Source: Paraburkholderia sabiae (GTDB lineage Bacteria; Pseudomonadota; Gammaproteobacteria; Burkholderiales; Burkholderiaceae). From it: DNA of 64,000 nt. The notes beneath the pieces were generated by a model, which saw only the letters and a program-made list of their open reading frames with translations, was not told the origin of the DNA and made no database searches. Location of the stretch: assembly GCF_030412785.1 (NCBI RefSeq), contig NZ_CP125295.1, positions 2,356,001 through 2,420,000 of the forward strand, given 5' to 3'. This document shows, piece after piece, positions 42,993 to 52,425 of the stretch; position 1 is the first letter of the stretch, and every line of letters starts with the position of its first letter. Made by a program: the position numbers and the translations under genes.

Positions 42993-43427
42993 ATGGCTAC
43001 CACGACAAAACGCAGCGGCAAGAAGACCGTCGCGCACGCATCGACCCGCACCAAAGGCGGCCGCCCGGCGCGTCAACGGCACTCGCAGGCACAGGCCGCG
43101 CATCGCGAACGCTCCGCGGCTTCGAGCCGATCGAATGGCAAGTCGAACAGCAAGTCGAAGTACTGGTCGCATCATGTGATGGAAACCAGCGACGCGATGG
43201 ACATCGAGAAGGACATCTTCAAGACGGGTTCCGCCGATGAGATCGCGCAATCGCTGAAGCGTTCGTCCACGCACAGCAAACGGCGCAAGGGCACGCCGTT
43301 CCAGTCGGCGATGTCGATGCTCAACTTCTACATCAACCGCGCAGGCCGCAACCTGCCGAAGACGCGCAAGAACACGTTGCAGCAGGCCAAGCGCAAGCTG
43401 CGCGAAGCATTCGGCCGCGCGCCGTGA
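42993..43427 (+). CDS. DUF3175 family protein
   Basis: 144 residues from the second of two adjacent ATGs, the better spaced from ACAGGGA. The first 55 residues are a Lys/Arg/Ser-rich basic tail resembling histone-like or DNA-binding extensions. The DUF3175 domain follows: KYWSHHVMETSDAMDIEKDI, then AQSLKRSSTHSKRRKGTPFQ and MLNFYINRAGRNLPKTRK. DNA binding is suggested by the charge but not shown. It lies 22 bases before the antiporter gene. Confidence 0.83.
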   Translation: MATTTKRSGKKTVAHASTRTKGGRPARQRHSQAQAAHRERSAASSRSNGKSNSKSKYWSHHVMETSDAMDIEKDIFKTGSADEIAQSLKRSSTHSKRRKGTPFQSAMSMLNFYINRAGRNLPKTRKNTLQQAKRKLREAFGRAP

Positions 43428-43449
43428 TCACGCCGCGTGTCACGTGCTG

Positions 43450-44796
43450 ATGCACGAACAGACTGTCTGGTGGTATCTGATCGTCGGCGGCGTATTGATC
43501 TTCATGGGCGTCGCCGCGACGACGTTCAAACGCCTGCCGTTGTCGGCCGCCATGCTCTATCTCGCGATCGGCTTCGCGCTCGGTCCGTCGGGGCTCGGCC
43601 TGCTGCAACTCGATATCGCGCGCGACGCGCATATCCTGCGGCCCATCACCGAAGTCGCGCTGCTCGTGTCGCTATTCGCGATCGGCTTGCGTCTGCGCCT
43701 GCCGCTCGTCGCGCCGATGTGGGCGCTGCCGCTTCGGCTCGGCTTCGTCGCGATGCTGCTGACGATTCCTTTGCTGACGCTCGCCGGCGTACTGCTGCTC
43801 GATCTCGACTGGGGTCCGTCGCTCTTGCTCGCAGCGATGCTCGCGCCGACCGATCCCGTGCTCGCGCATGACGTGCAGGTGCAGGATTCCGACGATCTCG
43901 ACCTGTTGCGCTTCTCTCTCTCCGGCGAAGGCGGATTGAACGACGGCATCGCACTGCCCTTTGCATTGCTGGGTCTTGCGTTGTGTGCATCCGGCGCGGC
44001 GGGCGGCCACGATTCACCTGGCTGGCGCTTTGCGCTCGAAGCGGCGGCGGGAATCGCAGGCGGTCTCGTGATCGGCGGAGGGCTCGGCTGGATAACGACG
44101 GGCTCGGTGGCATGGCTGCGCACGCGGCATGCGCAGGCGCTCGGTCTCGAAGGCTTCTTCGCGCTCGGTCTGATCGGCCTCGCGTATGGCGCGGCGCAAC
44201 TCGCGCATTGCAACGGCTTCGTCGCCGTGTTTGCAGCAGGCGTTGCGATGCGCCGCGTCGAACATCGTGCGAGCGGCGGCCGTTCGCCGCGCGAAGCGAT
44301 CGGCACCGTCGATTCGGAAGACGTCGTCGCGACGGCCGCCGATCCGCAAAAAGCGCACGCCTATATGGCCGAGTCGGTGCTCGGCTTCACGATCGAACTC
44401 GAACGTATTGCCGAAGTTGCCGTGATGATGATCGTCGGCAATGTACTGGCTACTTTATGGGTCACTTCGGGCACCATGCTCTTCACGTGGCACAGCGCCG
44501 TATTGATCGCCGTGCTGTTCTTCGTGGTGCGGCCTTTTGCAGTGGAAGTGTCGCTGCTGGGATCGAGCGCTTCGCGTGCGCAGCGCAGATTGATGAGCTG
44601 GTTCGGCATTCGCGGCATCGGGTCTTTCTATTACCTTGCGCTCGCGCTGGAGTCGATGCCCGCGGGACAGACGCAAGCAGTGCTTCCTCTCGTTCCGCTG
44701 ACGCTCGCTGTCATTACGTCATCGGTCATCCTGCATGGCGTCAGCGCGACGCCGTTGATGAACTGGTATCACCGGGTACGCAATCGAAATCCCTGA
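43450..44796 (+). CDS. cation/proton antiporter, CPA1 type
   Basis: 448 residues, with about 12 membrane segments. The ion-binding region is typical: LAAMLAPTDPVLAHDVQVQ and LRFSLSGEGGLNDGIALPFA. A GTG six bases upstream is another possible start, and neither has a strong ribosome site. It would exchange Na+ or K+ for H+ at the inner membrane. A cytosolic loop with many Arg (RVEHRASGGRSPREAIG) precedes the C-terminal helices. It closes the stress cluster and is probably cotranscribed with the DUF3175 gene. Confidence 0.88.
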   Translation: MHEQTVWWYLIVGGVLIFMGVAATTFKRLPLSAAMLYLAIGFALGPSGLGLLQLDIARDAHILRPITEVALLVSLFAIGLRLRLPLVAPMWALPLRLGFVAMLLTIPLLTLAGVLLLDLDWGPSLLLAAMLAPTDPVLAHDVQVQDSDDLDLLRFSLSGEGGLNDGIALPFALLGLALCASGAAGGHDSPGWRFALEAAAGIAGGLVIGGGLGWITTGSVAWLRTRHAQALGLEGFFALGLIGLAYGAAQLAHCNGFVAVFAAGVAMRRVEHRASGGRSPREAIGTVDSEDVVATAADPQKAHAYMAESVLGFTIELERIAEVAVMMIVGNVLATLWVTSGTMLFTWHSAVLIAVLFFVVRPFAVEVSLLGSSASRAQRRLMSWFGIRGIGSFYYLALALESMPAGQTQAVLPLVPLTLAVITSSVILHGVSATPLMNWYHRVRNRNP

Positions 44797-45051
44797 TGTC
44801 CGGATCAGAGAAAGCCGATAAAGCGTCTTTAAGCGTTTTATTCGCCCTTTAACACAATGCGTGATGCAATGCGAATAGAAAAGCGCGTCACTTTTAAAAC
44901 ACGTGCTTCGTTTGCGACAGGGCGATTTTCCTAAGCAAGAATGAGGCTAGGCGCACACTTGAATGTTGTCTATGATAGGCGCTGACGCAATTGAGCAGAA
45001 CAAGACGTCACAACATCAAGCTGCCATTTCATAGCAGAACACTTTCTGTCA
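44797..45051. promoter_or_regulatory. pel operon upstream region
   Basis: 255 bases that must hold the pel promoter. The best candidate -10 is TATGAT at 44971-44976, but no good -35 sits 17 bases upstream, so an activator may be needed. I found no sigma-54 GG-N10-GC element of quality here, unlike the neighbouring stress genes. The region is AT-richer than its surroundings around 44815-44900. Confidence 0.3.
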
Positions 45052-47922
45052 ATGACGTTAAGCGACATGCATCGTTATTCGAGGGAATTCATTTGCGCAT
45101 TCATGCGAATGCTTCCCTTGGCGGTTTGTGCGCTGGCATTGCCTTTTCATACCGCCTTCGCCGACGACCTTCCCCAAGCTGTCACACAGCCGACATTTGC
45201 GCTCTACTACGGCAAGACACCGCCCGTCGACATGCTTTCCGCATTCGATGCCGCCGTCGTCGAACCCGATAGCGGCTTCGATCCGCTTGCGCATCGCTTG
45301 CCGCATACCACGTGGTTCGCTTATGCGAGCGTCGGCGAAGTGCTGCCTTCGCGCAGCTACTACGCGGATTTGCCGAAGAACTGGCTGGCAGGACGCAATG
45401 AATCGTGGGCTTCGCGCGTAGTTGATCAGAGCCAGCCCGGATGGCCTGCATTCTTTGTCGAGCACGTGATCAAGCCGCTGTGGGACAAAGGCTATCGCGG
45501 CTTCTTTCTCGACACGATGGATTCGTGGCAACTGGTCGCGAAGACGGATGACGAGCGCGCCCGCCAGATAGAAGGCCTCGCGAACGTGATTCGCGCGATC
45601 AAGGCGCGCTATCCCGATGCAAAGCTGATCTTCAATCGCGGCTTCGAGATTCTTCCGCAAGTGCACGATCTCGTGTATGCAGTCGCGTTCGAATCGCTGT
45701 ATCGCGGCTGGAACCAGGCGCAGCAGCGCTATACCGAAGTGCCCGAACAGGATCGCGCATGGCTGCTAGGCCAGGCGAAGACGATACGCGAGCAATATCA
45801 TCTGCCCGTCATCTCGATCGACTATTGCGCGCCCGCCGACCATACTTGCCAGCAAGACACGATTGCGAAGATCAAGGCACAGGGCATCGTGCCGTACGTG
45901 ACGGACGGCGCGCTCGCGACGATGGGCGTCGGTGCTGTCGAGCCCGTCAAGCGGCGCATTCTCGTTATCCAGGATCCGCCGCTGCACACGGACCTGAACG
46001 TATCGCCCGGCGTACGCTTTCTCGCGATGCCGCTCAATTACCTCGGCTACCGCATCGACTATCGCGACGCGCGTGAGCCGATGCCGGAAGGCGATCTGCG
46101 CGACCGTTACGCGGGCATCGTGTTGTGGCTCGAAGGCCAGGTGCCGAACAGCAAGGCCTATCGCGACTGGCTCACGGCGCAGGTCGACGCGAAGATGCCG
46201 ATTGCCGTGTTCACGACGTTCGGCACGCAGATGGACCCCGAACTCGCGAAGAAACTCGACCTCGAAACAGTGGCGGGCGCGCCTTCGAACGGCAAGCTCG
46301 ACGTCGAATCGTACGACCCGAAAATGATGGGCTTCGAAATGAAGCCGCATCCGCTTGCTCGCGATTTCACGCCGATCCGCGTCGGTCCGCATAGCCGCTC
46401 GCTGCTGCGTCTGCGCTCGGGAAAATTCGTGATCGACGGCGCGGGCATCACGCCTTGGGGCGGTTATGCGATGCGTCCGTTCGGCGTGTACGAACTCGAT
46501 GCCGTCAATCAGGCGCGCTGGGTCGCGCAGCCTATTGAATTTCTTCGCGCCGCGTTGCATCTGAACAGCGACATGCCCGTGCCCGACACCACGACCGAAA
46601 ACGGCCGGCGTCTGCTGATGTCGCATATCGACGGCGACGGTTTTGCGTCGCGCGCCGAGTACACGAACTACACGCCGCCCAATACCGACATCACGCCGCA
46701 ATACTCGGGCGACATGCTTTACCAGTTGTTGCGCGACTCGGGCATGCCCACGACGGTGTCGCTGATCGAAGGCGAAGTCACCGACGAAGGCCCGTTCAAG
46801 AGCTTTGCGCCGCATTTGCGCAGCATCGGCAGAAAGATTTTCGAATTGCCCAACGTCGAAGTCGCGACGCATACCTACACGCACCCTTTGCAATGGATGC
46901 GCGTCACCGGCCTCGGCGTCACCGACACGCGCGACACGCCGACAGAAGGCAGCAGCCAGACGAACAGCAGTGGCCTCTCGATTGACATTCCGGGCTACCG
47001 CTTCAACATCGACCGCGAAATCAAAGGGTCGATCGACTATATCGACCGCAACATCGCGCCCGCTTCAAAGCCCGTGCGCATGGTGTTGTGGAGCGGCGAT
47101 TGCCAGGTGCCCTCGCCCGTTCTCAAGGCCGCTTATGAAGCGGGCGTGCTGAACCTGAACGGCGGCGACACGCTGATCACGAAGAGCTTTCCGAGCTGGG
47201 CCGCGATTGCGCCGCTCGGCGTGATGAAGAACGGCTACTTCCAGATCTTCGCGCCGAACCAGAACGAAGAACTCTATACGGACCTTTGGCATGGGCCGTT
47301 CTATGGCTTTTCGCGCGTGCTCGAAACCTTCGCGCTGACCGACAAGCCGATCCGCTTCAAGCCGATGGACATCTACTATCACATGTTCACCGGCACGAAG
47401 TATGCGTCGATGAAAGCGTTGCAAGAGATCTTCGATGCCGTGCTCAAGCAACCCGTCACGCCCGTCTTCACATCCGAATACGCGCGCAAGGTACTCGACT
47501 GGCTCGACACCAGCATCTATAACGAGCCTGGCAGCAACATCTGGGTCGTGCGCAACGAAGCGAATCTGCGCACGGTGCGCCTGCCCGTCGGCAAGGTGCC
47601 CGACATGTCGACTGCGACGGGTGTTGCGGGCTATCTGCCGGGACCGGGCGGCACGTATGTGCATCTGACAGGCGACGGCATCGCGCGCTTCGCCGTAGTC
47701 GACGCGTCGGCTGCGCGGCATGTGCCCTATCTCGCCGAGGCCAACGGCATGCTCGATCATTTCGTGCGCACACGCAGCGGCTTTTCGTTCGATCTGCGCT
47801 CGCACATCGCGCCGATGTTCCGCCTCGCCAACGCCGGCGCATGCCGCGTGACGAAGCGCCCCGTCACCCGCACTGCCAACGACTATCGTCAACTGCATGT
47901 CGACGTCGCCTGCGACACCTGA
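45052..47922 (+). CDS. pelA: Pel polysaccharide modifying enzyme PelA (hydrolase and deacetylase)
   Basis: 956 residues, near the length of P. aeruginosa PelA. A signal peptide ends near AFA (residue 37). The N-terminal glycoside hydrolase domain has YASVGE (91-96) and FFLDTMDSW (151-159). A middle region follows, and the C-terminal deacetylase domain has HIDGDG (525-530) and THTYTHP (606-612), the metal and catalytic motifs. PelA deacetylates Pel in the periplasm and can hydrolyse it. The start is uncertain; 45067 is an alternative. PelB overlaps its end by 26 bases. Confidence 0.93.
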   Translation: MTLSDMHRYSREFICAFMRMLPLAVCALALPFHTAFADDLPQAVTQPTFALYYGKTPPVDMLSAFDAAVVEPDSGFDPLAHRLPHTTWFAYASVGEVLPSRSYYADLPKNWLAGRNESWASRVVDQSQPGWPAFFVEHVIKPLWDKGYRGFFLDTMDSWQLVAKTDDERARQIEGLANVIRAIKARYPDAKLIFNRGFEILPQVHDLVYAVAFESLYRGWNQAQQRYTEVPEQDRAWLLGQAKTIREQYHLPVISIDYCAPADHTCQQDTIAKIKAQGIVPYVTDGALATMGVGAVEPVKRRILVIQDPPLHTDLNVSPGVRFLAMPLNYLGYRIDYRDAREPMPEGDLRDRYAGIVLWLEGQVPNSKAYRDWLTAQVDAKMPIAVFTTFGTQMDPELAKKLDLETVAGAPSNGKLDVESYDPKMMGFEMKPHPLARDFTPIRVGPHSRSLLRLRSGKFVIDGAGITPWGGYAMRPFGVYELDAVNQARWVAQPIEFLRAALHLNSDMPVPDTTTENGRRLLMSHIDGDGFASRAEYTNYTPPNTDITPQYSGDMLYQLLRDSGMPTTVSLIEGEVTDEGPFKSFAPHLRSIGRKIFELPNVEVATHTYTHPLQWMRVTGLGVTDTRDTPTEGSSQTNSSGLSIDIPGYRFNIDREIKGSIDYIDRNIAPASKPVRMVLWSGDCQVPSPVLKAAYEAGVLNLNGGDTLITKSFPSWAAIAPLGVMKNGYFQIFAPNQNEELYTDLWHGPFYGFSRVLETFALTDKPIRFKPMDIYYHMFTGTKYASMKALQEIFDAVLKQPVTPVFTSEYARKVLDWLDTSIYNEPGSNIWVVRNEANLRTVRLPVGKVPDMSTATGVAGYLPGPGGTYVHLTGDGIARFAVVDASAARHVPYLAEANGMLDHFVRTRSGFSFDLRSHIAPMFRLANAGACRVTKRPVTRTANDYRQLHVDVACDT

Positions 47923-50900
47923 CCGCCAGCGGCTCTTCTCGCCCGCTGTGATTCTCGTGCTCGGCCTGCTGGTCGGCGTGATGCTCGCGCTCGCCTTTCC
48001 GCGCGAGAAAATCGAATCGCGGCTGCTCGCGGGCGCAAACGTTGACAGTCTCACCATCGCGTATCTGGAAGCGTGGTTACGCGTCGATCCCGACAATGCC
48101 GAAGTGCTGTCCGAGTTGACACGCGAGTACCTCAAAGGCCAGCGCATTTCGGATGCGACGCGCATTCTCGATCGACTTGCGCGTTCCGACGATGCGAACG
48201 CGCGGCACAGCGCATTGGCGATTCGCGTGTCGATTGCACAGAAGCGTCTCTATTCGCTCAAACCGAACGATCCGGCGCGGCCCGCGCGCATTCGCGAACT
48301 CGATGCGCTGCTGCACGAAGCGCTTGCTGACAGTTGGGACAACGAGCAACTGAAAATGCTCGCACAGCAGGCGCGCGGACTGAACGACAACGATCTCGCC
48401 GCCCGCTACTACTCGCTGCTTGCGAAGTCCGATCCGGAACATTCGCGCGAATGGCTCGCTGCGCTTGCGCAAACGCAGCTCGGCAACCAGCAGCATCGTG
48501 CCGCCGCCGATGCGTGGTTCGCTGCTCAAGCGCAAGCGACGACGCGCGACGAGAAGCGCGCAGCATTCATCGCCGGTCTGCGCGCGCTGCAATCGGGCAA
48601 CGATATGGCCGCGACGATGCAGGCCGCCGATCAGCATATCGGCGATCTCGCCGACGATCCCGACACGTTGCGCTTTCTCGCGAATCTCGCGCTGGCCGCG
48701 GGCCGTCCCGATCTCGCGGAAAAGTATGTGAAGCGGCTGATGAAGATGTCGGCGCTCGATCCACGGCAACCTTTAGCGCAGCGCGCTTCGGGTTTATATC
48801 AGCCTGCGAGCGCGGATCGTTCAGGCGTATGGCTGCGTGCGGCGTGGTATCGGCCGCATGTCTCGCGTGGAGCGGCGCTGCGTCGTGCGCTGAACAAGAT
48901 TTCAAATGACACGCGCGCGGTGCGTGTCGTGCGCATCGCCGCCGCATCGGAACCAACGCCTGACGCCACTGCCTCCGATTACGAACTCGCGTATCGCGTG
49001 TTCCTCGCGAACGGTGACGTGGCGAACGCGCAGCGCATCGCGCAATCGGCTGTCGATCGCGATCCGCAATCGATCGAATGGCGTGAGCGTCTCGCGCAGG
49101 CCGCCGAGTGGAATCGTCGTCAGGACATCGCGCTCGCCAATTACGTCGCGATCGCGAAGATGCGCGGCACCGACAACGACTGGAAGCAGGTCGCGCGTCT
49201 CGCACCCGGCCTCAACGACAATGCGGCGATGCTCGCCGTCACGCTGCATCAGGCAGATGAACAGCCGGGCAATCTGAAGCTGCTCGATGCCGTCGTGTTC
49301 TCGTACGAACGCATCGCCGATCCCGACTCGGCGCTGCGCTTCTTGCAGTCCCGCTTCGCAGGTCCGTTGCGTCGCGAGGCAATGGAACGTTACGCGCAAG
49401 TGGCCGAACGCAAAGGCGACGACGATCTCGCGTTGCGCACGTGGCGCGATCTCGAACGCGAATACGGCCCGAATGCCGCGTATGGTTTGAAGATCGGCAC
49501 GATGCTCTATACGCGCACACAGTTCGACGCAGCACTCGCCGCGATGAACGAAGCAAAGCGCGCCGCGCCCGCATCGAACGACGAATTCTGGCGCTTCTAT
49601 GCGCTGCTCGCTGATTCGAACCAGAACGCGCGCGATGCGCGGCTCGGCTATCGGCAACTCATTGCCAGCGGCAAGGCCGACGCGCAAGACTACGAGGTGA
49701 TGACGAATGTCTTCAGCGATTCGCCTCTGGACGCGGGCCGTCTCGCCGAATATGCATACCGTCATGGCGGTCCGCCGCGCATGCTCGCCGAAGCGCTCTA
49801 TGGTTATCAGCGCGCGCATGCGTGGGGGCGCATCGGCACGTTGCTCGCTTCGCTCACGCCCGAGCAGTTGAAGGCTGCGGAGCAATCGTCGGCGTTCCTG
49901 CTCGCGCGCGCGGAATACGAACGGCAAACGGGTGCGAACGATGCCGCGTTGCGCGACATCGAACGTGCGGCGTCGATCGATCCGAACAATTCGGAAGCCC
50001 GCGCCGCTTATATCTGGGTGTTGAACGAGCGCGGCACGGACGCCGCGCTGGTCGCCGCATTGCGTCGTTATTCGGGCGATGCCGAAACCGATCCGCAACT
50101 CTGGCCCGCGTATGGCGCAGCATGGCTGCGCATCGGCGATGGGCGCAAGGCGCTGCACTATCTGCACAAACAGGCCGCGGAAGCCAAGCAGAGCCCGCTA
50201 TGGCGCCTCACGTTCGCCGATGCACTGGAGTTGAACGGACGCGTCGACGAAGCGTGGCGCGTGCGCAAACAGGTCTGGCTCGAACTGGCGCGACGCCGCC
50301 GCGATCCGTCTCATGCAACGCCGTTGTCGCCCGCCGAACAGGACGATCTGCGCGGACGTTACGTCGCGCTCACGCAGCTCTATGCGAACGGCGACCGCTC
50401 GCGCGCCGTGCTGATCGACATGCTGCGCGCGGATCGCAACGGCACGGGCAGCGACGAGCCAGCCGCGTCGGAACTCGGCGACATCGGCCAGTTGCCGCCC
50501 GCGAAGCAGGACGAAATCCGCAAGCAGCAACGGCTCTATTCGTCGATCGCACGCGAAGCGGCCATTTCGTGGGCACAAAACGAAGACGCATCCGACATGG
50601 AGCGCGCGTGGCTCGAGAAGCAGTACATCGACGAAAGCCAGCGTCCCATCTATGCCGAAGCGCAACTCGCGATCAACGACGGCGACGTGAACGAACTGTC
50701 GCGTCTGCTCGACACGCTGCCCGATCTCGTGCCAAGGCAGAATCGCGTCGATGCACAGGCGCTTACGGGCCGCACGTCGGCGGCGCAAACCAGCGCGTTC
50801 GAATCGCTCACGCGCGAGCCCAACGACGAAGTGATGCAGGCAATGGCGCGCGAGCAGTTGCTCAGCAATGCGCAGGCGATGGCGGGCGCGTTCCGTTACG

Positions 50901-51787
50901 TCGATCAGGGCTCGCTGCGTTTCACGGAGGAGTCGGCGACGGGCAGCGTGCGACTCACGCCTTCGCAGAACCTGCAGTTCCGCTATCAGCAGCGCGATCA
51001 GACGGTGGACGGCTCGCAGCTCGCGTATGCGCCGAAGCACGACCGGCTCGCCGAAGCGATCTACGGCCACAAAGGTCGATACGACGAAGAGCACGTGACG
51101 CTCGGCCGCCGCAATGCGCTCGAAGACTTCACGACGGCGCGCATCGAAGGCACGTACATCGTCACGCAACGCCTCACACTGACTTATGCGCTCGGCTACA
51201 ACCAGGCCGCGACGGAATCGACGCAGCTGACAGTGGGCGGCACGAAAGACCTCGCGACGCTCGGCTTCAATTATCGGCTCGATCCGCACTGGTTCGGCGG
51301 CGCACGTTACGAATATGCGCGTTTTCATGGGCAGGATCGCTCCGCGCTCGGCAACGGCAGTCTCGTCGAAGCGAACATCGGCTACAAGATCAAGGCCGAT
51401 TATCCCGACTACACGATCCGCGCCGTGTTCGCGCACGGCCAGTACAACGCGACGGGCACGCCGGGCGAGCGCCTGCGCGTGCTGCTGCCGGAGAACACGC
51501 CGTTCACGGCCGCGTCGTTCATGCCGCAGACGTTCACGCAAGGCGGCCTGCTCTTCTCGTTCGGCGACGACCTGCCCGAACAGTATTCGAAGGGATGGCG
51601 GCCGATGTTCGCAGGCGGCCCGATCCGCGACTCGCGTGCGGGCTGGTCGGGACAGGCCGAACTCGGCGTCGTGGGCAGCGTGTTCGGACACGACCAGATG
51701 CTGATTTATGGCGCGTACCAAGGCGTCTCGTCGAATCATTCGACGTCCGTGAAGGAAGTCGGCGTGCGCTATCGCTATCTGTATTAA
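47897..51787 (+). CDS. pelB: Pel export outer-membrane protein PelB
   Basis: 1296 residues, longer than the roughly 1200 of P. aeruginosa. An N-terminal membrane helix (residues 15-35) is followed by a long array of TPR-type helical repeats (for example LAYRVFLANGDVANAQRIAQ) to about residue 950. The C-terminal third forms the outer-membrane beta-barrel (FRYQQRDQTVDGSQLAY; TYIVTQRLTLTYALGYNQ) ending VGVRYRYLY. In Pel systems the TPR part binds PelA and guides the polymer. Its start lies inside pelA, so the two are coupled. Confidence 0.92.
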   Translation: MSTSPATPDRQRLFSPAVILVLGLLVGVMLALAFPREKIESRLLAGANVDSLTIAYLEAWLRVDPDNAEVLSELTREYLKGQRISDATRILDRLARSDDANARHSALAIRVSIAQKRLYSLKPNDPARPARIRELDALLHEALADSWDNEQLKMLAQQARGLNDNDLAARYYSLLAKSDPEHSREWLAALAQTQLGNQQHRAAADAWFAAQAQATTRDEKRAAFIAGLRALQSGNDMAATMQAADQHIGDLADDPDTLRFLANLALAAGRPDLAEKYVKRLMKMSALDPRQPLAQRASGLYQPASADRSGVWLRAAWYRPHVSRGAALRRALNKISNDTRAVRVVRIAAASEPTPDATASDYELAYRVFLANGDVANAQRIAQSAVDRDPQSIEWRERLAQAAEWNRRQDIALANYVAIAKMRGTDNDWKQVARLAPGLNDNAAMLAVTLHQADEQPGNLKLLDAVVFSYERIADPDSALRFLQSRFAGPLRREAMERYAQVAERKGDDDLALRTWRDLEREYGPNAAYGLKIGTMLYTRTQFDAALAAMNEAKRAAPASNDEFWRFYALLADSNQNARDARLGYRQLIASGKADAQDYEVMTNVFSDSPLDAGRLAEYAYRHGGPPRMLAEALYGYQRAHAWGRIGTLLASLTPEQLKAAEQSSAFLLARAEYERQTGANDAALRDIERAASIDPNNSEARAAYIWVLNERGTDAALVAALRRYSGDAETDPQLWPAYGAAWLRIGDGRKALHYLHKQAAEAKQSPLWRLTFADALELNGRVDEAWRVRKQVWLELARRRRDPSHATPLSPAEQDDLRGRYVALTQLYANGDRSRAVLIDMLRADRNGTGSDEPAASELGDIGQLPPAKQDEIRKQQRLYSSIAREAAISWAQNEDASDMERAWLEKQYIDESQRPIYAEAQLAINDGDVNELSRLLDTLPDLVPRQNRVDAQALTGRTSAAQTSAFESLTREPNDEVMQAMAREQLLSNAQAMAGAFRYVDQGSLRFTEESATGSVRLTPSQNLQFRYQQRDQTVDGSQLAYAPKHDRLAEAIYGHKGRYDEEHVTLGRRNALEDFTTARIEGTYIVTQRLTLTYALGYNQAATESTQLTVGGTKDLATLGFNYRLDPHWFGGARYEYARFHGQDRSALGNGSLVEANIGYKIKADYPDYTIRAVFAHGQYNATGTPGERLRVLLPENTPFTAASFMPQTFTQGGLLFSFGDDLPEQYSKGWRPMFAGGPIRDSRAGWSGQAELGVVGSVFGHDQMLIYGAYQGVSSNHSTSVKEVGVRYRYLY

Positions 51788-51812
51788 TCGAAGGGTTCTG
51801 GAGGAGAACGAT

Positions 51813-52364
51813 ATGGACCACAGCAGCAACATTCGCGCACGCGCGACGGCGGCATTGGCATCCGCTGTTGCGCTGGCGGCGCTCACGCTCGCGGGCTGCG
51901 CCGTCGTCGATCGCAGCGCGCCGCCCGCGATCGCGAAGAACGATAGCGTCGCGATTCTGCCCATCACGAACAACACCGAGACGCCGCAAGCGGGCCAGCG
52001 CGCGGGATCGATTGCGCAGAGCCTGCTCGCGTCGTACGGTTATACGAATCTGTCGCGCTACCCCGCGAGCGCCGACGACGAAACGCTGTTCGACGCCGCG
52101 AAGCCCGACGCACAGCAGAACGCGCTGAACTGGGCGCGCCAGCAGAACGCACGCTATGCGCTGACGGGCGCCGTCAATGAATGGCGCTACAAGGTCGGCG
52201 TGGACGGCGAGCCGGCTGTCGGCCTCACGTTCGACGTGATCGACGTGCAGACGGGCAAGGTCGTGTGGACGGGAACGGGCAGCCGCACGGGCTGGAGCCG
52301 CGATGCCGTGTCGGGCGTTGCGCAGAAACTGGAGCGCGATCTGCTGTCGCCGCTCGCGCGCTGA
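51813..52364 (+). CDS. pelC: Pel outer-membrane lipoprotein PelC
   Basis: 183 residues. GAGGAGAACGAT precedes the ATG. The signal ends in the lipobox LAGC (Cys 29). The mature part begins AVVDRSAPPAIAKNDSVAIL and has the PelC pattern ending WTGTGSRTGWSRDAVSGVAQ. PelC forms a dodecameric ring under PelB at the outer membrane and funnels the polymer. It lies between pelB and pelD with short gaps. Confidence 0.92.
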   Translation: MDHSSNIRARATAALASAVALAALTLAGCAVVDRSAPPAIAKNDSVAILPITNNTETPQAGQRAGSIAQSLLASYGYTNLSRYPASADDETLFDAAKPDAQQNALNWARQQNARYALTGAVNEWRYKVGVDGEPAVGLTFDVIDVQTGKVVWTGTGSRTGWSRDAVSGVAQKLERDLLSPLAR

Positions 52365-52425
52365 GGCACAGGTTGAAGCACGCGACTATCATCGACATCA
52401 AGGTCCGATTCCCAGGACGAACGCC

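Noticed and set aside
44797..45051. Sigma-54 promoter for the pel operon
   Set aside because: The only GG-N10-GC hit, near 44802, lacks the TTGC and GGCA parts and sits at the antiporter stop.
49822..52128. Plus-strand frame of about 768 codons overlapping pelB and pelC
   Set aside because: It runs in another frame of PelB, with arginine-rich low-complexity translation and no motif; pelB and pelC are well supported.
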